Shown here: one piece after another, positions 24,080-32,168 of the stretch
Position numbering within the stretch: the first letter of the stretch is position 1
Layout of the letters: every line of letters starts with the position of its first letter
Source of the DNA: W0P28-013 sp963593685
GTDB taxonomy: Bacteria > Bacteroidota > Bacteroidia > Bacteroidales > Paludibacteraceae
Length of the DNA stretch: 61,890 nucleotides
Assembly: GCA_963593685.1 (NCBI GenBank)
Contig: CAVBBP010000004.1
Coordinates: forward strand, 1 to 61,890
Reading direction: 5' to 3'
Notes under the pieces: generated by a model
The model's input: only the letters and a program-made list of their open reading frames with translations
What the model was told of the DNA's origin: nothing
Databases searched by the model: none
Program-made: the position numbers and the translations under genes

Positions 24080-26065
24080 TCAATACATGTTGTATGTCGT
24101 TTTGGTAACTTTGAATTCGGTGCGGCGGTTGATGGAGTTGATGATTTCTTGTTGTTCGGGGGTGAGCATTTTCACGAGTTTTTCGTCGAGTTTTTCGTCT
24201 TTGCGGACAAAATGCAGTTCTTGCGCCATGGCTTCGTCCACCACCACAGGCTGACTTTCGCCGTAGCCACGCGAGGTGAGGCGGTCGGCCGACACGCCCA
24301 AGCGCACCAGAAAATCGACTACCGCTTTGGCGCGCGCTTCGGAGAGGCGCATATTGTCGTCGTCGGAGCCAACGCAGTCGGTGTGCGCCGATATTTCGAT
24401 GGCGATGTTCGGGTTATCGTCGAGCATTTTAACCAGCGCCGACAGCGATTTTTCCGATTCGGCGGTCAATTCCGTTTTGCCAAACTCGAAAAATATGTTC
24501 GGAATCGGAATCGGTTTGCCAATGGTGGGCAGCGCAAAAGTCTGCTCAAAAGTCTTGCTGTTGGTGAGTCCTTCGGTCGAGAGGCGCACCGAACTGTTCA
24601 GGTAACCGCGCGAGGTGGCCAGCATAATGTAGTTGGCATCTTTGACCAATTTTATGCGGAAAGTGCCATCTTTTTTGGCACGAATTTTCACATTTGCGCC
24701 GTTGTCGCCCACCAGTTTGACGATAGCATCGGGCAGCGTGTTGCCCTTTTCGTCGGTGATTTTGCCCTCGACAGCATAGACCAATTCGGGCAGGTCAAAA
24801 CTGTAGATGCGGTCTAAATTTTTCGATTGGTTGCGGTTCGACGAGAAGAATCCGCTTTCACCATCGCTGCTAAATGTGATGCCAAAATCGTCGCTGCTGG
24901 AGTTGATGGGCGCAAGCATATTGCGTACCAGCCAATGCTCTGCCGAATCTTTTACAGCACGGAAAATATCGAGTCCGCCCAAGCCAGCGTGGCCATCGGA
25001 AGCGAAGTAGAAAGTCGTGTCGTTGCGCACGCAGGGAAACATTTCGTTGCCCGATGTGTTGATGTCGCTGCCCAAGTTTTGCGGCGTTCCCCAAGCGCCA
25101 TCGGCTTTATCAACAAACCAAATGTCTTTGCCGCCGAATCCGCCTGGCGCATCGGAAACAAAGTAGAGCCGTTCGCCGTTTTGCGCCACGGCTGGGTGCG
25201 CCACCGTGATGGTGCTATCGCTGAAAAGCACCACTTTTTGCGGTGCAGTCCACTGACCGCCCGAGCGTGTGGCAGTCCAGATTTCTCCGCCAATATCGCC
25301 AGCATTGTCGATACGGCAGCGCGTGAAATAGATGGTTTTGCCGTCGGGCGTGAAAGCGGCTGCGCCCTCGTCGTCGTCGGTATTAAATTCGCCCTCGATC
25401 GGTTCGGGTTTTTCCCATTTGCCCGAAGCATTGCGGCGCGAGGTAAAAAGGTCGTTGTTTGCCACGCCTGTGATGGCACTCGCCTTGCGGCTGGTGGTGT
25501 TGTCGCGGTTGGTAGTGAAAACCACCGAGGCGGCCTCTTTGCCCATAAACGCTGGCGCAAAGTCGGAATTTTTCTTCGAATTGAGTTCTGCCGCCAATTT
25601 CACCACATAGCGCGATGGCGTTTTGCTCCACGCTTGAGCGTTTTTTGCGCCCTCCAATCCCACCAAAGCGGTGCGGTCGTCGGGCTGATTTTGCAGGTAG
25701 ATTTCGTAGTTTTTGGCTGCATCGGCATAACGCCCCAAAGCGTGCAACGATTTGGCGTTGTCGAGATAGACTATCGAATCGTTGTATTTGTACTTGATGG
25801 CCTGCGTGTAGGATTTGGTGGCGCGTGCGTGACTGCCCATGGCGCGGTAACATTCGCCCTGTTTGAAGCAGACTTCGGCCTTCAGTTTTTTCTGTTTTTG
25901 CGACGAGATGCGTGGCAGCGTCTTTTTGTAGATATCGACGGCGGCAAAATACTCGCCATTGGCGTAGATGCGGTCGGCTTTTTTGAGGCGCGCCGCCACG
26001 CTACACGAAGCCAACACCGCCAGCAGCAACAAACAGACAAACGATATTTTGGCAGCAGATTTCAT
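24080..26065 (-). CDS. porE: PorE-like type IX secretion lipoprotein (TPR, propeller, OmpA)
   Basis: A 661-residue lipoprotein. The signal peptide ends LASC (Cys21 lipidated). TPR units follow (about 28-150, for example AMGSHARATKSYTQAI), then a WD40-like PD40 propeller (about 170-420, with AAFTPDGKTIYFTRC and FGGKDIWFVDKADG), a carboxypeptidase-regulatory-like fold (about 430-510) and an OmpA peptidoglycan-binding domain (about 525-640, with EISAHTDCVGSDDDN). This order is that of PorE in Porphyromonas, which ties the type IX secretion machinery to the cell wall. The window also holds a cargo with a type IX tail (42811). It is preceded by a repeat-filled gap after the phosphoesterase gene. 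Confidence 0.85.
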   Translation of the reverse strand: MKSAAKISFVCLLLLAVLASCSVAARLKKADRIYANGEYFAAVDIYKKTLPRISSQKQKKLKAEVCFKQGECYRAMGSHARATKSYTQAIKYKYNDSIVYLDNAKSLHALGRYADAAKNYEIYLQNQPDDRTALVGLEGAKNAQAWSKTPSRYVVKLAAELNSKKNSDFAPAFMGKEAASVVFTTNRDNTTSRKASAITGVANNDLFTSRRNASGKWEKPEPIEGEFNTDDDEGAAAFTPDGKTIYFTRCRIDNAGDIGGEIWTATRSGGQWTAPQKVVLFSDSTITVAHPAVAQNGERLYFVSDAPGGFGGKDIWFVDKADGAWGTPQNLGSDINTSGNEMFPCVRNDTTFYFASDGHAGLGGLDIFRAVKDSAEHWLVRNMLAPINSSSDDFGITFSSDGESGFFSSNRNQSKNLDRIYSFDLPELVYAVEGKITDEKGNTLPDAIVKLVGDNGANVKIRAKKDGTFRIKLVKDANYIMLATSRGYLNSSVRLSTEGLTNSKTFEQTFALPTIGKPIPIPNIFFEFGKTELTAESEKSLSALVKMLDDNPNIAIEISAHTDCVGSDDDNMRLSEARAKAVVDFLVRLGVSADRLTSRGYGESQPVVVDEAMAQELHFVRKDEKLDEKLVKMLTPEQQEIINSINRRTEFKVTKTTYNMY

Positions 26066-26071
26066 ATTTCA

Positions 26072-26275
26072 GATTAGGTTGATGAGTTGATTGGTTGATG
26101 AGTTGATGAGTTTAACGCATTAGTCTTGGTCTGTGAATTTCTGGTTTCTGGTTTCTAATTTCTGGTTTCTCAAAATTGCTATCGCAATTTTTGTTTCTAA
26201 GTTTCTATGTTCCTAATTGTTGAATTTGAAATTTGAAATTCTGAAATTGCGGCTTTGCCGCATCACTCCTCACTC
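26072..26275. repeat. Intergenic tandem-repeat mosaic, full module set
   Basis: This copy shows nearly every module. In the direction of transcription (minus strand) it begins GAGGAGTGAT after the stop, then the hairpin GCGGCAAAGCCGC, GAAATTT-type heptamers, the hairpin AAATTGCGATAGCAATTT, CAGAAAC/TAGAAAC heptamers, a CAGACC...GCGTTAAAC segment, and CAACTCAT octamers ending just before the porE start. Confidence 0.8.
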
Positions 26276-28192
26276 CTAATTCCTCACTCCTAATTTTTCT
26301 ACAATGCCATCGAGCGTGGTCAGCAGCCACTCGTTTGCGCCGATTGGTACCAAAGCGTTGATGCCTGTGTTGCCAATTTTGTGCTGCCACACCACTGCCC
26401 CATCGGCGGCATTTAGGCAGATTATCAGACCGTTTTTGGTAGCAAAAACAATCTCTCCATTGCGCTCCGCAATGGCGCACGGCGTGTAATCTACGGCATA
26501 AAGTGCCTCTTTTTTCCAACGCTTTTCGCCGCTGTTTATTGTTGTATCGAACGCAAAAACAGTCCCTTTGCGGGTGCGTGCAAAGAGCGTCTGTCCATCG
26601 GCCGACACGCCCAACGAGGCGATGAAACGCTTGTCGGTATTGCGCCAAAGCAGTTGCCCTGTGGCAGCATCGACCGCTACCAATGCGCCATCGGCCGTTA
26701 CCACAAACAGTTTGCCCGAAGCGAAAACAGGTTGCGTCAGCGGCGCAGATTTCAAATCCGCAGTCCAAACGACATTGCCCAACTGCGCATCGGCGGCATA
26801 CAAACGACCGTCGTATGCTCCGAAAATCACCTTGTCGCCAACAACCGTGGCGGCCGACTGTATGTAGCCTTGCGGCGCATCGCACGCCCAAAGCAAAGCA
26901 CCAGTTTCGATGTTGAAAGCGCGCATTTTGCCATCGCCACTCCCGACAAAAACCACATCGTCGAGAGCAACAGGCGTAGCGCACACCGCTTGTCCAGTGG
27001 CCTGCCGCCACGCCAAACGCCCAGTGGCAGCGTCCAAACAATAGACGGTGCGATCGGCACTGCCAAACAGCACTTTGCCTCGACAAACAAGCGGTGCAGC
27101 CGCAATGCGCGCTGGCGTTTTGTACTGCCAAATTTGCTTCCCTTTTGCCAAATCGAAACAGCGCATCATGCCCGATTCATCGCCGAAATAGAGTCGCTCG
27201 CCATCTGTGGCCGCAGCGCCGTAAATGCCCTGCCCTACCGACTTCCGCCAAACGGTTTTTACGGTTTTGTACTGCTTATTCACATCGAAATTTGGGCGTG
27301 GAAAAAGTTTGGTATCGCTAGCAGAATAGATGCGCGGCTCTACAGGCAATGCCAACCAACGGCGTTCGGGCTGCCCAATGCATTTTTCCGAAATATAGAG
27401 CGAATCGACCATACTTAATATGGTGTAGCCGCCCACTTGTTGCCCATCGCGCTGCGTTGAGCGCACCACTACGCCCTGTATGCCATCGAAATCGAGCAAC
27501 GCATTGCGGTGGTAATGACCGCAAAAAACGCCCTGCACATTGTAGTTGCGCAGCAGGTCGGTAGCCGCCTCCCAATTATCCACATCGCCACTTTGTAGCG
27601 GGTGGTGCGCCACAAAATAGACAGGTTGTTTGCGCCCAGCCTGCTTCAAATTGTAGGCCAACCAAGCAACATCTTGCGGCGCAATATGCCCATCGTTGTG
27701 GCGTAAAAGCGGCCCTGTGTTCAGGCCAAGAAACAGATTTCCGTTGAAAAACAGGCGAAAATGCGTATCGCCAAAAATCCGCGCAAAATCGGTCGCCGCC
27801 GACTCCGAAGCGCGCGTATCGTGGTTGCCCGGAATGGCGTAGTACGGCACTTCCAACTCGTCGAGCAGCGACTTGGCGAGCAGCAGCGACTTGGTATCGC
27901 CATTGTGAGTCAAGTCGCCGCAAACCAGCACAAACGCCACATCGGCGCATGCGTTCACCTCGTCGATGGCGCGGCGCAAATCCTCGGTATTGTTCGGCAG
28001 CGTATCGCAAATGTGTGTATCGCTGAAAATGGCAAAACTGAAGGTCGGATCGATGGGCGTTTTGTCTGTTTCGACCGCTTTCGGAAAATCTTCGGGCTTC
28101 GGACCATCGGGTTGCCCACGAAACGACGGTTGCGCCACGCTCGGCAAAACGCTCCAAAGCGCCACCACAGCCACAAAAAAGTAATGTTTCAT
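26276..28192 (-). CDS. Secreted metallophosphoesterase with PQQ-type propeller
   Basis: A 638-residue exported protein. The N-terminal calcineurin-like phosphoesterase (about 45-290) has FSDTHICD, VCGDLTHNG, PGNHDTR, VAHHPL and GHYHRN, the full set of metal ligands. The second half (about 330-638) is a beta-propeller of PQQ/BamB-type repeats such as IWQYKTPARIAAAPLVCRGK and GSADRTVYCLDAATG. The start at 28192 is chosen because MKHYFFVAVVALWSVLPSVA is a signal peptide and the promoter at 28230-28261 would start transcripts near 28223, about where the longest frame begins (28225). The substrate is unknown; a phospho-ester of the periplasm or cell surface is likely. Confidence 0.83.
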   Translation of the reverse strand: MKHYFFVAVVALWSVLPSVAQPSFRGQPDGPKPEDFPKAVETDKTPIDPTFSFAIFSDTHICDTLPNNTEDLRRAIDEVNACADVAFVLVCGDLTHNGDTKSLLLAKSLLDELEVPYYAIPGNHDTRASESAATDFARIFGDTHFRLFFNGNLFLGLNTGPLLRHNDGHIAPQDVAWLAYNLKQAGRKQPVYFVAHHPLQSGDVDNWEAATDLLRNYNVQGVFCGHYHRNALLDFDGIQGVVVRSTQRDGQQVGGYTILSMVDSLYISEKCIGQPERRWLALPVEPRIYSASDTKLFPRPNFDVNKQYKTVKTVWRKSVGQGIYGAAATDGERLYFGDESGMMRCFDLAKGKQIWQYKTPARIAAAPLVCRGKVLFGSADRTVYCLDAATGRLAWRQATGQAVCATPVALDDVVFVGSGDGKMRAFNIETGALLWACDAPQGYIQSAATVVGDKVIFGAYDGRLYAADAQLGNVVWTADLKSAPLTQPVFASGKLFVVTADGALVAVDAATGQLLWRNTDKRFIASLGVSADGQTLFARTRKGTVFAFDTTINSGEKRWKKEALYAVDYTPCAIAERNGEIVFATKNGLIICLNAADGAVVWQHKIGNTGINALVPIGANEWLLTTLDGIVEKLGVRN

Positions 28193-28229
28193 ACGCAGAA
28201 AATGCATTGTTTCAAACAAGTTCAATCTA

Positions 28230-28261
28230 CAAAAGTACGCTTTTTATTCCAAACCGCCAAA
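28230..28261 (-). promoter_or_regulatory. Bacteroidetes-type promoter of the phosphoesterase gene
   Basis: On the minus strand TTTG (28258-28261), exactly 20 bases, then TACTTTTG (28230-28237): a full match to the consensus. Transcription would begin near 28223. Confidence 0.75.
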
Positions 28262-28357
28262 AGTGCCAAAATGCGAGTGCCTGCGTTGGGAGAGATTTTT
28301 AAGATAGCCAGACAAAACAAAAACGGTTGATAATCAACAAATTACCAACCGTTTAAG

Positions 28358-28439
28358 TACCCAGACCCGGGATCGAACCGGGATGCCTTGCGGCACTGGT
28401 GTTTGAGACCAGCGCGTCTACCGATTCCGCCATCTGGGC
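28358..28439 (-). tRNA. tRNA-Leu (anticodon CAA)
   Basis: An 82-base cloverleaf on the minus strand. The acceptor stem GCCCAGA/TCTGGGT has one wobble pair, discriminator A. The D-arm contains GGCGGAATCGGTAGACGC, the anticodon stem CTGGT/ACCAG encloses CTCAAAC (CAA), a long variable arm is built from TGCC...GGCA, and the T-arm is CCGGTTCGATCCCGG. CCA is not encoded. It reads UUG codons. Confidence 0.93.
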
Positions 28440-28513
28440 TTGTTTGCGGCTGCAAAGGTACAACTTTTTTTTGAACCAACAAATGTTTTTCAGAAAAAGT
28501 GCAGAAAGTGGAT

Positions 28514-28654
28514 TTATTTCTAATTTCTAATTTCTAATTTCTAGTTTCTGGTTTCTAGTTTCTGGTTATTTGAAAATTTGAAGATTTGAAGATTAAGGCG
28601 TTTCTGCTACCGACAATCTGAAATTTGCGATTCGACAGGCTCACCGCCCAAGTC
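28514..28654. repeat. Intergenic tandem-repeat mosaic after the DUF1016 gene
   Basis: TTTCTAA/TTTCTAG/TTTCTGG heptamers (28517-28566), TTTGAAGA units, CTACCGACAATCTGAAATT, and a GGCTCACCGCCCAAGTC segment identical to the one near 10668. Confidence 0.78.
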
Positions 28655-29791
28655 TTAGTCAAAGTTCCCTTCACTACTCACTCCTAATTTTCCACTCTGC
28701 TGTAGTCTAAAAAATTCTTTTTGTTGTTCTATTTCACGCCGCAGTTCCTCTTGTGTAGGCATATAAGTGAGATATTTGGTGGCATAAAGTTGGTCGTTCC
28801 CATTTAAGACAGAGTAATGCGCTACATCTTCATCTGTATCAGCGCAAAGAAGGACACCAATGGTAGGATTGTGCCCATCTGAACGAACCAAGTCGTCATA
28901 CATTTTGACATACATATCCATTTGCCCAACATCTTGATAACAAAGTTTGCTGGTTTTCAGGTCGATGAGAACAAAACATTGTAGATGGTAGTTGTAAAAC
29001 ACCAAATCGATGTAGTAATCTTCTTTCTCTGTATGAATGTGCTTTTGCCTATCTACAAAAGCGAAGCCCTTACCCAACTCCATCAAGAATTGTATCAAGT
29101 GATCGATAATACTCTGTTCTAAATTGTTCTCGGTATAATCTGTATTGTTTTTGAACCCCAAGAACTCTGCCACAATAGGGCTTTTCAAATACTCAAGTTT
29201 GTCTTGCAATGGTTCCGTTAGCGAGTTCATCTCACCCTGCACAAGTGATTTGTTTTGCGCTTTGAGCAAACGATGATAATACTGCGACGAGATATTGCGC
29301 TGCAAAGTACGAACACTCCACATTTCTTTGCTCGCTTCATTTTCGTACCAAGTACGAGCCTCAAAATCAGCCTCTTGTAAAATGATGCGATAGTGCGTCC
29401 AAGACAACCTTATAGGCGCATTGGAACAAATACTATCAATAGCACTTCCACATTTTCCACTCACTGTGTGGAAAATGTTTGGCCATGTCTGATAGAAGCA
29501 AACGAAATGATAGAGATTCGTTTTGGCAAAGCCTTTGCCATATTTGTCTGTCAATGACTTTGCCAAGTTTACAACTACTCGTTCGCCATACTCGGCACGC
29601 TCCTCTTTCAATATCTCTTGCTGGATACGCATGCCCAACAGCCAATTCCGTTTTACAAGAATTTCGTTTACACTACGATAAGCAGAGGCCTGGCTCTGTT
29701 CAATAATAACGCATGAATCGTCATATAACTGCCCTTGAGCAAAAGCCACTTCGTTATCTTGCAAAACCATATCGTCATTCACGCTCTTCAT
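28655..29791 (-). CDS. DUF1016 (YhcG-type) PD-(D/E)xK nuclease
   Basis: A 378-residue protein. The N-terminal DUF1016 helical domain (about 20-200) has YGKGFAKTNLYHFVCFY and the WSVRTLQRNISSQYYHRLL segment. The C-terminal nuclease domain has the catalytic frame YYIDLVFYNYHLQCFVLIDL followed by K-T (D, then D-x-K). The start at 29791 fits the -7 box at 29818-29825, which leaves a leader of about 20 bases; a longer frame to 29848 runs upstream of that box. The family is often found with restriction systems or mobile DNA and is thought to act on nucleic acids. Here it stands alone beside tRNA-Leu, a common integration site. Confidence 0.82.
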   Translation of the reverse strand: MKSVNDDMVLQDNEVAFAQGQLYDDSCVIIEQSQASAYRSVNEILVKRNWLLGMRIQQEILKEERAEYGERVVVNLAKSLTDKYGKGFAKTNLYHFVCFYQTWPNIFHTVSGKCGSAIDSICSNAPIRLSWTHYRIILQEADFEARTWYENEASKEMWSVRTLQRNISSQYYHRLLKAQNKSLVQGEMNSLTEPLQDKLEYLKSPIVAEFLGFKNNTDYTENNLEQSIIDHLIQFLMELGKGFAFVDRQKHIHTEKEDYYIDLVFYNYHLQCFVLIDLKTSKLCYQDVGQMDMYVKMYDDLVRSDGHNPTIGVLLCADTDEDVAHYSVLNGNDQLYATKYLTYMPTQEELRREIEQQKEFFRLQQSGKLGVSSEGNFD

Positions 29792-29817
29792 ACCAATAAG
29801 ATTTATCAACCAATCGC

Positions 29818-29825
29818 CAAAGGTA
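29818..29825 (-). promoter_or_regulatory. -7 box of the DUF1016 gene
   Basis: TACCTTTG on the minus strand, about 26 bases before the chosen start. No TTTG at the right distance upstream. Confidence 0.45.
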
Positions 29826-29917
29826 CAAAAAAAATCTATTTGCCGCACCGCCTACCACCGCCAGAGAATAAAATAGCGAGTAAGAATAACAGACAAATTA
29901 GCGTGAAAGTTGATTTA

Positions 29918-30235
29918 TTTCTGGTTTCTAGTTTCTAGTTTCTGGTTTCTGGTTTCTCAAAATTGCTGCCGCAATTTTTTGTTTCTAAGTTTCTTTGTTT
30001 CTAATTGTTGAAATCTGAAATCTGAAACTCTGAAACTCTGAAACTCTGAAATTTGAAATTACTGCGCAGCGCACCTCCCCCTTGCAAAGGGGACAGGTTC
30101 GCGCTCAACAATGCCGCAATCTTCAAATCTTCAAATAATTTTTGTCTATGCTCTATCTTCTATGCTCTTAAAATCTTTCTTGCGACTTGTATCTTGCTAC
30201 TGGCTACTATTATTCATTGTTCATTATTTATTGTT
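29918..30235. repeat. Intergenic tandem-repeat mosaic
   Basis: TTTCTAG/TTTCTGG heptamers, the hairpin AAATTGCTGCCGCAATTT (29967-29985), TTTCTAAG and TTTCTTTG units, CTGAAACT heptamers (about 30010-30045), then CTCCCCCTTGCAAAGGGG, CTTCAAAT units and a run of CTATGCTCT and TGCTACTGGCTACT before the terminator at 30243. No gene. Confidence 0.78.
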
Positions 30236-30242
30236 AATTCTG

Positions 30243-30273
30243 AAAAAAAAGCCCCGCACCTAACGGCACGGGG
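30243..30273 (-). terminator. Intrinsic terminator after the DUF6359-type lipoprotein gene
   Basis: On the minus strand a CCCCGTGCCG...GCGGGGC hairpin is followed by eight T residues. It lies about 30 bases beyond the stop codon at 30302. Confidence 0.85.
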
Positions 30274-30301
30274 ACTCTGTTTGTTTATGACTCTTGTGAA
30301 A

Positions 30302-31195
30302 TTACTTTACAATTTCTACAGTACCACCAGCAACAGTTTCGGGCGTGTTGCCTTTGTAGTTGGTCAGTTTGGCAACGACTTTCACTTTGTCGCCTACCTT
30401 CACACTAGCAGCATCGTCACCTTTCACACGGAAAGCCAAGAAATCGCCCGTGCTGGCTGTCGTGGCGGTAGCATCGTCGCTCATGTAGAACGAAACATTG
30501 CTGTATTGTTCGCTGTACGCTTCCTTGATTTGCGAAACATAGCCGATAACCGTAGCCTCTTTACTCGTTTCGGCACCCGCCTTCAGCGAGTTGGCGGCGG
30601 CCAAAGCCTCGGCCACTGTCATGTTATCGCTCACTTCGGCATCGTCGTTACCTGGGAGTGCAACTTCTGCACCATCCAAATAGACTTTTTCGAGATCAAC
30701 AACACCTGCAACACCGCAATACTTCTCAACAATACCATAGAGGAGGAGTTTTTTGCCAAGGTTAGCAGGGGTATTTACCAAGTTCAGTACGCTGGCGAAA
30801 TCACCCAATTTAACGGTTGCAACTGCGTAAGTGTCTGTGCAGTCGGCAGCGTCGGCAATCAGTACATTGGTAGTAACGGCATTGTCTGCGCCAATCACCC
30901 ATTGCGGGGTGTTATCGAAGTTGTAGCAGCCTACGATATAACCAGCCACCCACGATTTTACCGTGCCTGCGTCCTTGTCGGGTAGCGTGCTGTTGGTCTT
31001 CATGTCCAACAAATTCTGCACATTGTAGGGGTTGGTTTCGGTACCACGATCGCCCGTAGGAGTAGGAATAACCGTTGTGTCGTTGTCTTGTTTCGGAGGA
31101 ACAACAACACCGTCATCGTCTTTTTTGCAGCCGATGAGTGCTGCGGTGCATGCTACTGCGAGCATTGTACCAAAGAAAATTTTTGAAGTTTTCAT
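30302..31195 (-). CDS. Surface lipoprotein with DUF6359 / OB-fold-like domains
   Basis: A 297-residue lipoprotein. The signal peptide ends AALIGC (Cys23), and the following KKDDD matches the Bacteroidetes lipoprotein export signal, so the protein is probably displayed on the cell surface. After a Thr/Pro linker come GTETNPYNVQNLLDMK, VKSWVAGYIVGCYN and a region with KLGDFASVLNLVNTPAN, as in DUF6359. A C-terminal OB-like part follows (YVSQIKEAYSEQYSNVSFYM, VKVGDKVKVVAKLTNY). Presumed partner of the TonB receptor system upstream, from which it is separated by a toxin-antitoxin pair. Ends in a strong terminator. Confidence 0.75.
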   Translation of the reverse strand: MKTSKIFFGTMLAVACTAALIGCKKDDDGVVVPPKQDNDTTVIPTPTGDRGTETNPYNVQNLLDMKTNSTLPDKDAGTVKSWVAGYIVGCYNFDNTPQWVIGADNAVTTNVLIADAADCTDTYAVATVKLGDFASVLNLVNTPANLGKKLLLYGIVEKYCGVAGVVDLEKVYLDGAEVALPGNDDAEVSDNMTVAEALAAANSLKAGAETSKEATVIGYVSQIKEAYSEQYSNVSFYMSDDATATTASTGDFLAFRVKGDDAASVKVGDKVKVVAKLTNYKGNTPETVAGGTVEIVK

Positions 31196-31221
31196 GATTT
31201 AATAAAATTTAAAAGGTTAAT

Positions 31222-31475
31222 GAATAAATTGTTTTTGGTTGATCAGTTGATTGGTTGATTGGTCGTTGAAAAGTTGATGAGTTGATGAGTTGATAAGTTG
31301 ATAAGTTTAACGCATCAATAAGGGTCTGTGCGGTAAAATCAATCTTCAAATATTCAAATATTCAAATAATTAAATAATTGGAAATTAGATAATTGGATAA
31401 TTAAAAAAGTCTTTATTCTTTTGTCCTTACTCTTTATTCCAAAATTCTTGCTACTTGCTACTCACATCTTGCGAC
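31222..31475. repeat. Intergenic tandem-repeat mosaic before the DUF6359 gene
   Basis: In transcription sense (minus strand): AGTCGCAAGATGTGAGTAGC directly after the yafQ stop, part of 30 bases identical to 49320-49349; AATTATC units; TTGAATAT units; CGCACAGACC and GCGTTAAAC; then TTATCAAC, CTCATCAA and CAATCAAC octamers up to the lipoprotein start. Confidence 0.82.
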
Positions 31476-31481
31476 TAAATT

Positions 31482-31760
31482 TTACTTAAACAAATCAGCG
31501 TGTGTGCCAGTTCTGTAGAGCATCAGTACCTGCACGGTGTCGTCTATTTTTTTGTAAATCAGCAGCCAGTCGGGTTTTATGTGGCACTCTCGGTATGCGC
31601 TCATGTTTCCGCTCAACTGGTGGTCGCGTTTGTCGCTCGACAGTGGCACATCGCTAGCAAGTTGGAATACGACTTCGTTTAGTTCGTTTTCGCACAGATT
31701 GCGTTTGCGTGCCAATTTCAAGTCCTTCTTAAATTGAGTCGATATGATTATTTTCCTCAT
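31482..31760 (-). CDS. yafQ: YafQ-family mRNA interferase toxin
   Basis: A 92-residue RelE-superfamily toxin. DHQLSGNMSAYRECHIKPDW (46-65) and LYRTGTHADLF (81-91) are the YafQ signature. His47, His60, Asp64 and His87 correspond to the catalytic residues known in E. coli YafQ (His50, His63, Asp67, His87). It cleaves mRNA in the ribosomal A site when freed from its antitoxin. Its start overlaps the antitoxin stop by four bases (ATGA). Confidence 0.9.
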   Translation of the reverse strand: MRKIIISTQFKKDLKLARKRNLCENELNEVVFQLASDVPLSSDKRDHQLSGNMSAYRECHIKPDWLLIYKKIDDTVQVLMLYRTGTHADLFK

Positions 31761-31969
31761 TTAATTTTTCGCAAATAGTCAGCAAAATCTTCGCAAACAA
31801 TGCCACCGCCGCTATTCAATTCGTCGAGTGCGCGTTGTGTTTTGCGGTTTGGCTTCAACTCTTCGTCGTCGGCATCTACCACGGCGAACGATATTTTGAG
31901 CATTTTTGCCAAATCCTGCAACCATTTCAATTGCACCGATGTTCGTGGTTGTAATAATATCGACTGCAT
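31757..31969 (-). CDS. Antitoxin partner of YafQ
   Basis: A 70-residue acidic protein coupled by a four-base overlap to the toxin. The N-terminal part (RTSVQLKWLQDLAKMLKISF) could form the DNA-binding or dimer unit, and the C-terminal part (LDELNSGGGIVCEDFADYLR) is the likely toxin-wrapping tail. It does not look like the ribbon-helix-helix DinJ of E. coli, so the antitoxin class differs from the textbook pair. As usual for such pairs it should repress its own operon. Confidence 0.8.
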   Translation of the reverse strand: MQSILLQPRTSVQLKWLQDLAKMLKISFAVVDADDEELKPNRKTQRALDELNSGGGIVCEDFADYLRKIK

Positions 31970-31979
31970 ATACTCTATT

Positions 31980-32165
31980 TCAGTTGAAAAGTTGAAAAGT
32001 TGATGAGTTTAACGCGTTTAGCCAGGGGTTTCAAGTTTCTATGTTCCTGTTGTTCAATGGTCACATTTGAAATTTGAAATTTGAAATTTGAAATTTGAAA
32101 TTTGAAATTCTGAAATTGCGGCTCTGCCGCATAATTCCTCACTCCTAATTCCTAACTCCTCACTC
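31980..32165. repeat. Intergenic tandem-repeat mosaic before the antitoxin gene
   Basis: GTTGAAAA and GTTGATGAG units, GTTTAACGCGTTTAGCC, TTTCTATGTTCCTG, six GAAATTT heptamers (about 32067-32106), the GCGGCTCTGCCGC hairpin near 32120 and CTCCTAA/TTCCTAA heptamers up to the lipoprotein stop. Confidence 0.8.
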
Positions 32166-32168
32166 TTT

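Noticed and set aside
21600..24080. Search for a duplicated porE end around the third restriction system
   Set aside because: The region downstream of the winged-helix gene shows only heptamer repeats; no copy of the porE tail was found.
28358..29791. tRNA-Leu as the attachment site of an integrated element carrying the DUF1016 gene
   Set aside because: No integrase and no repeat of the tRNA 3' end could be seen nearby.
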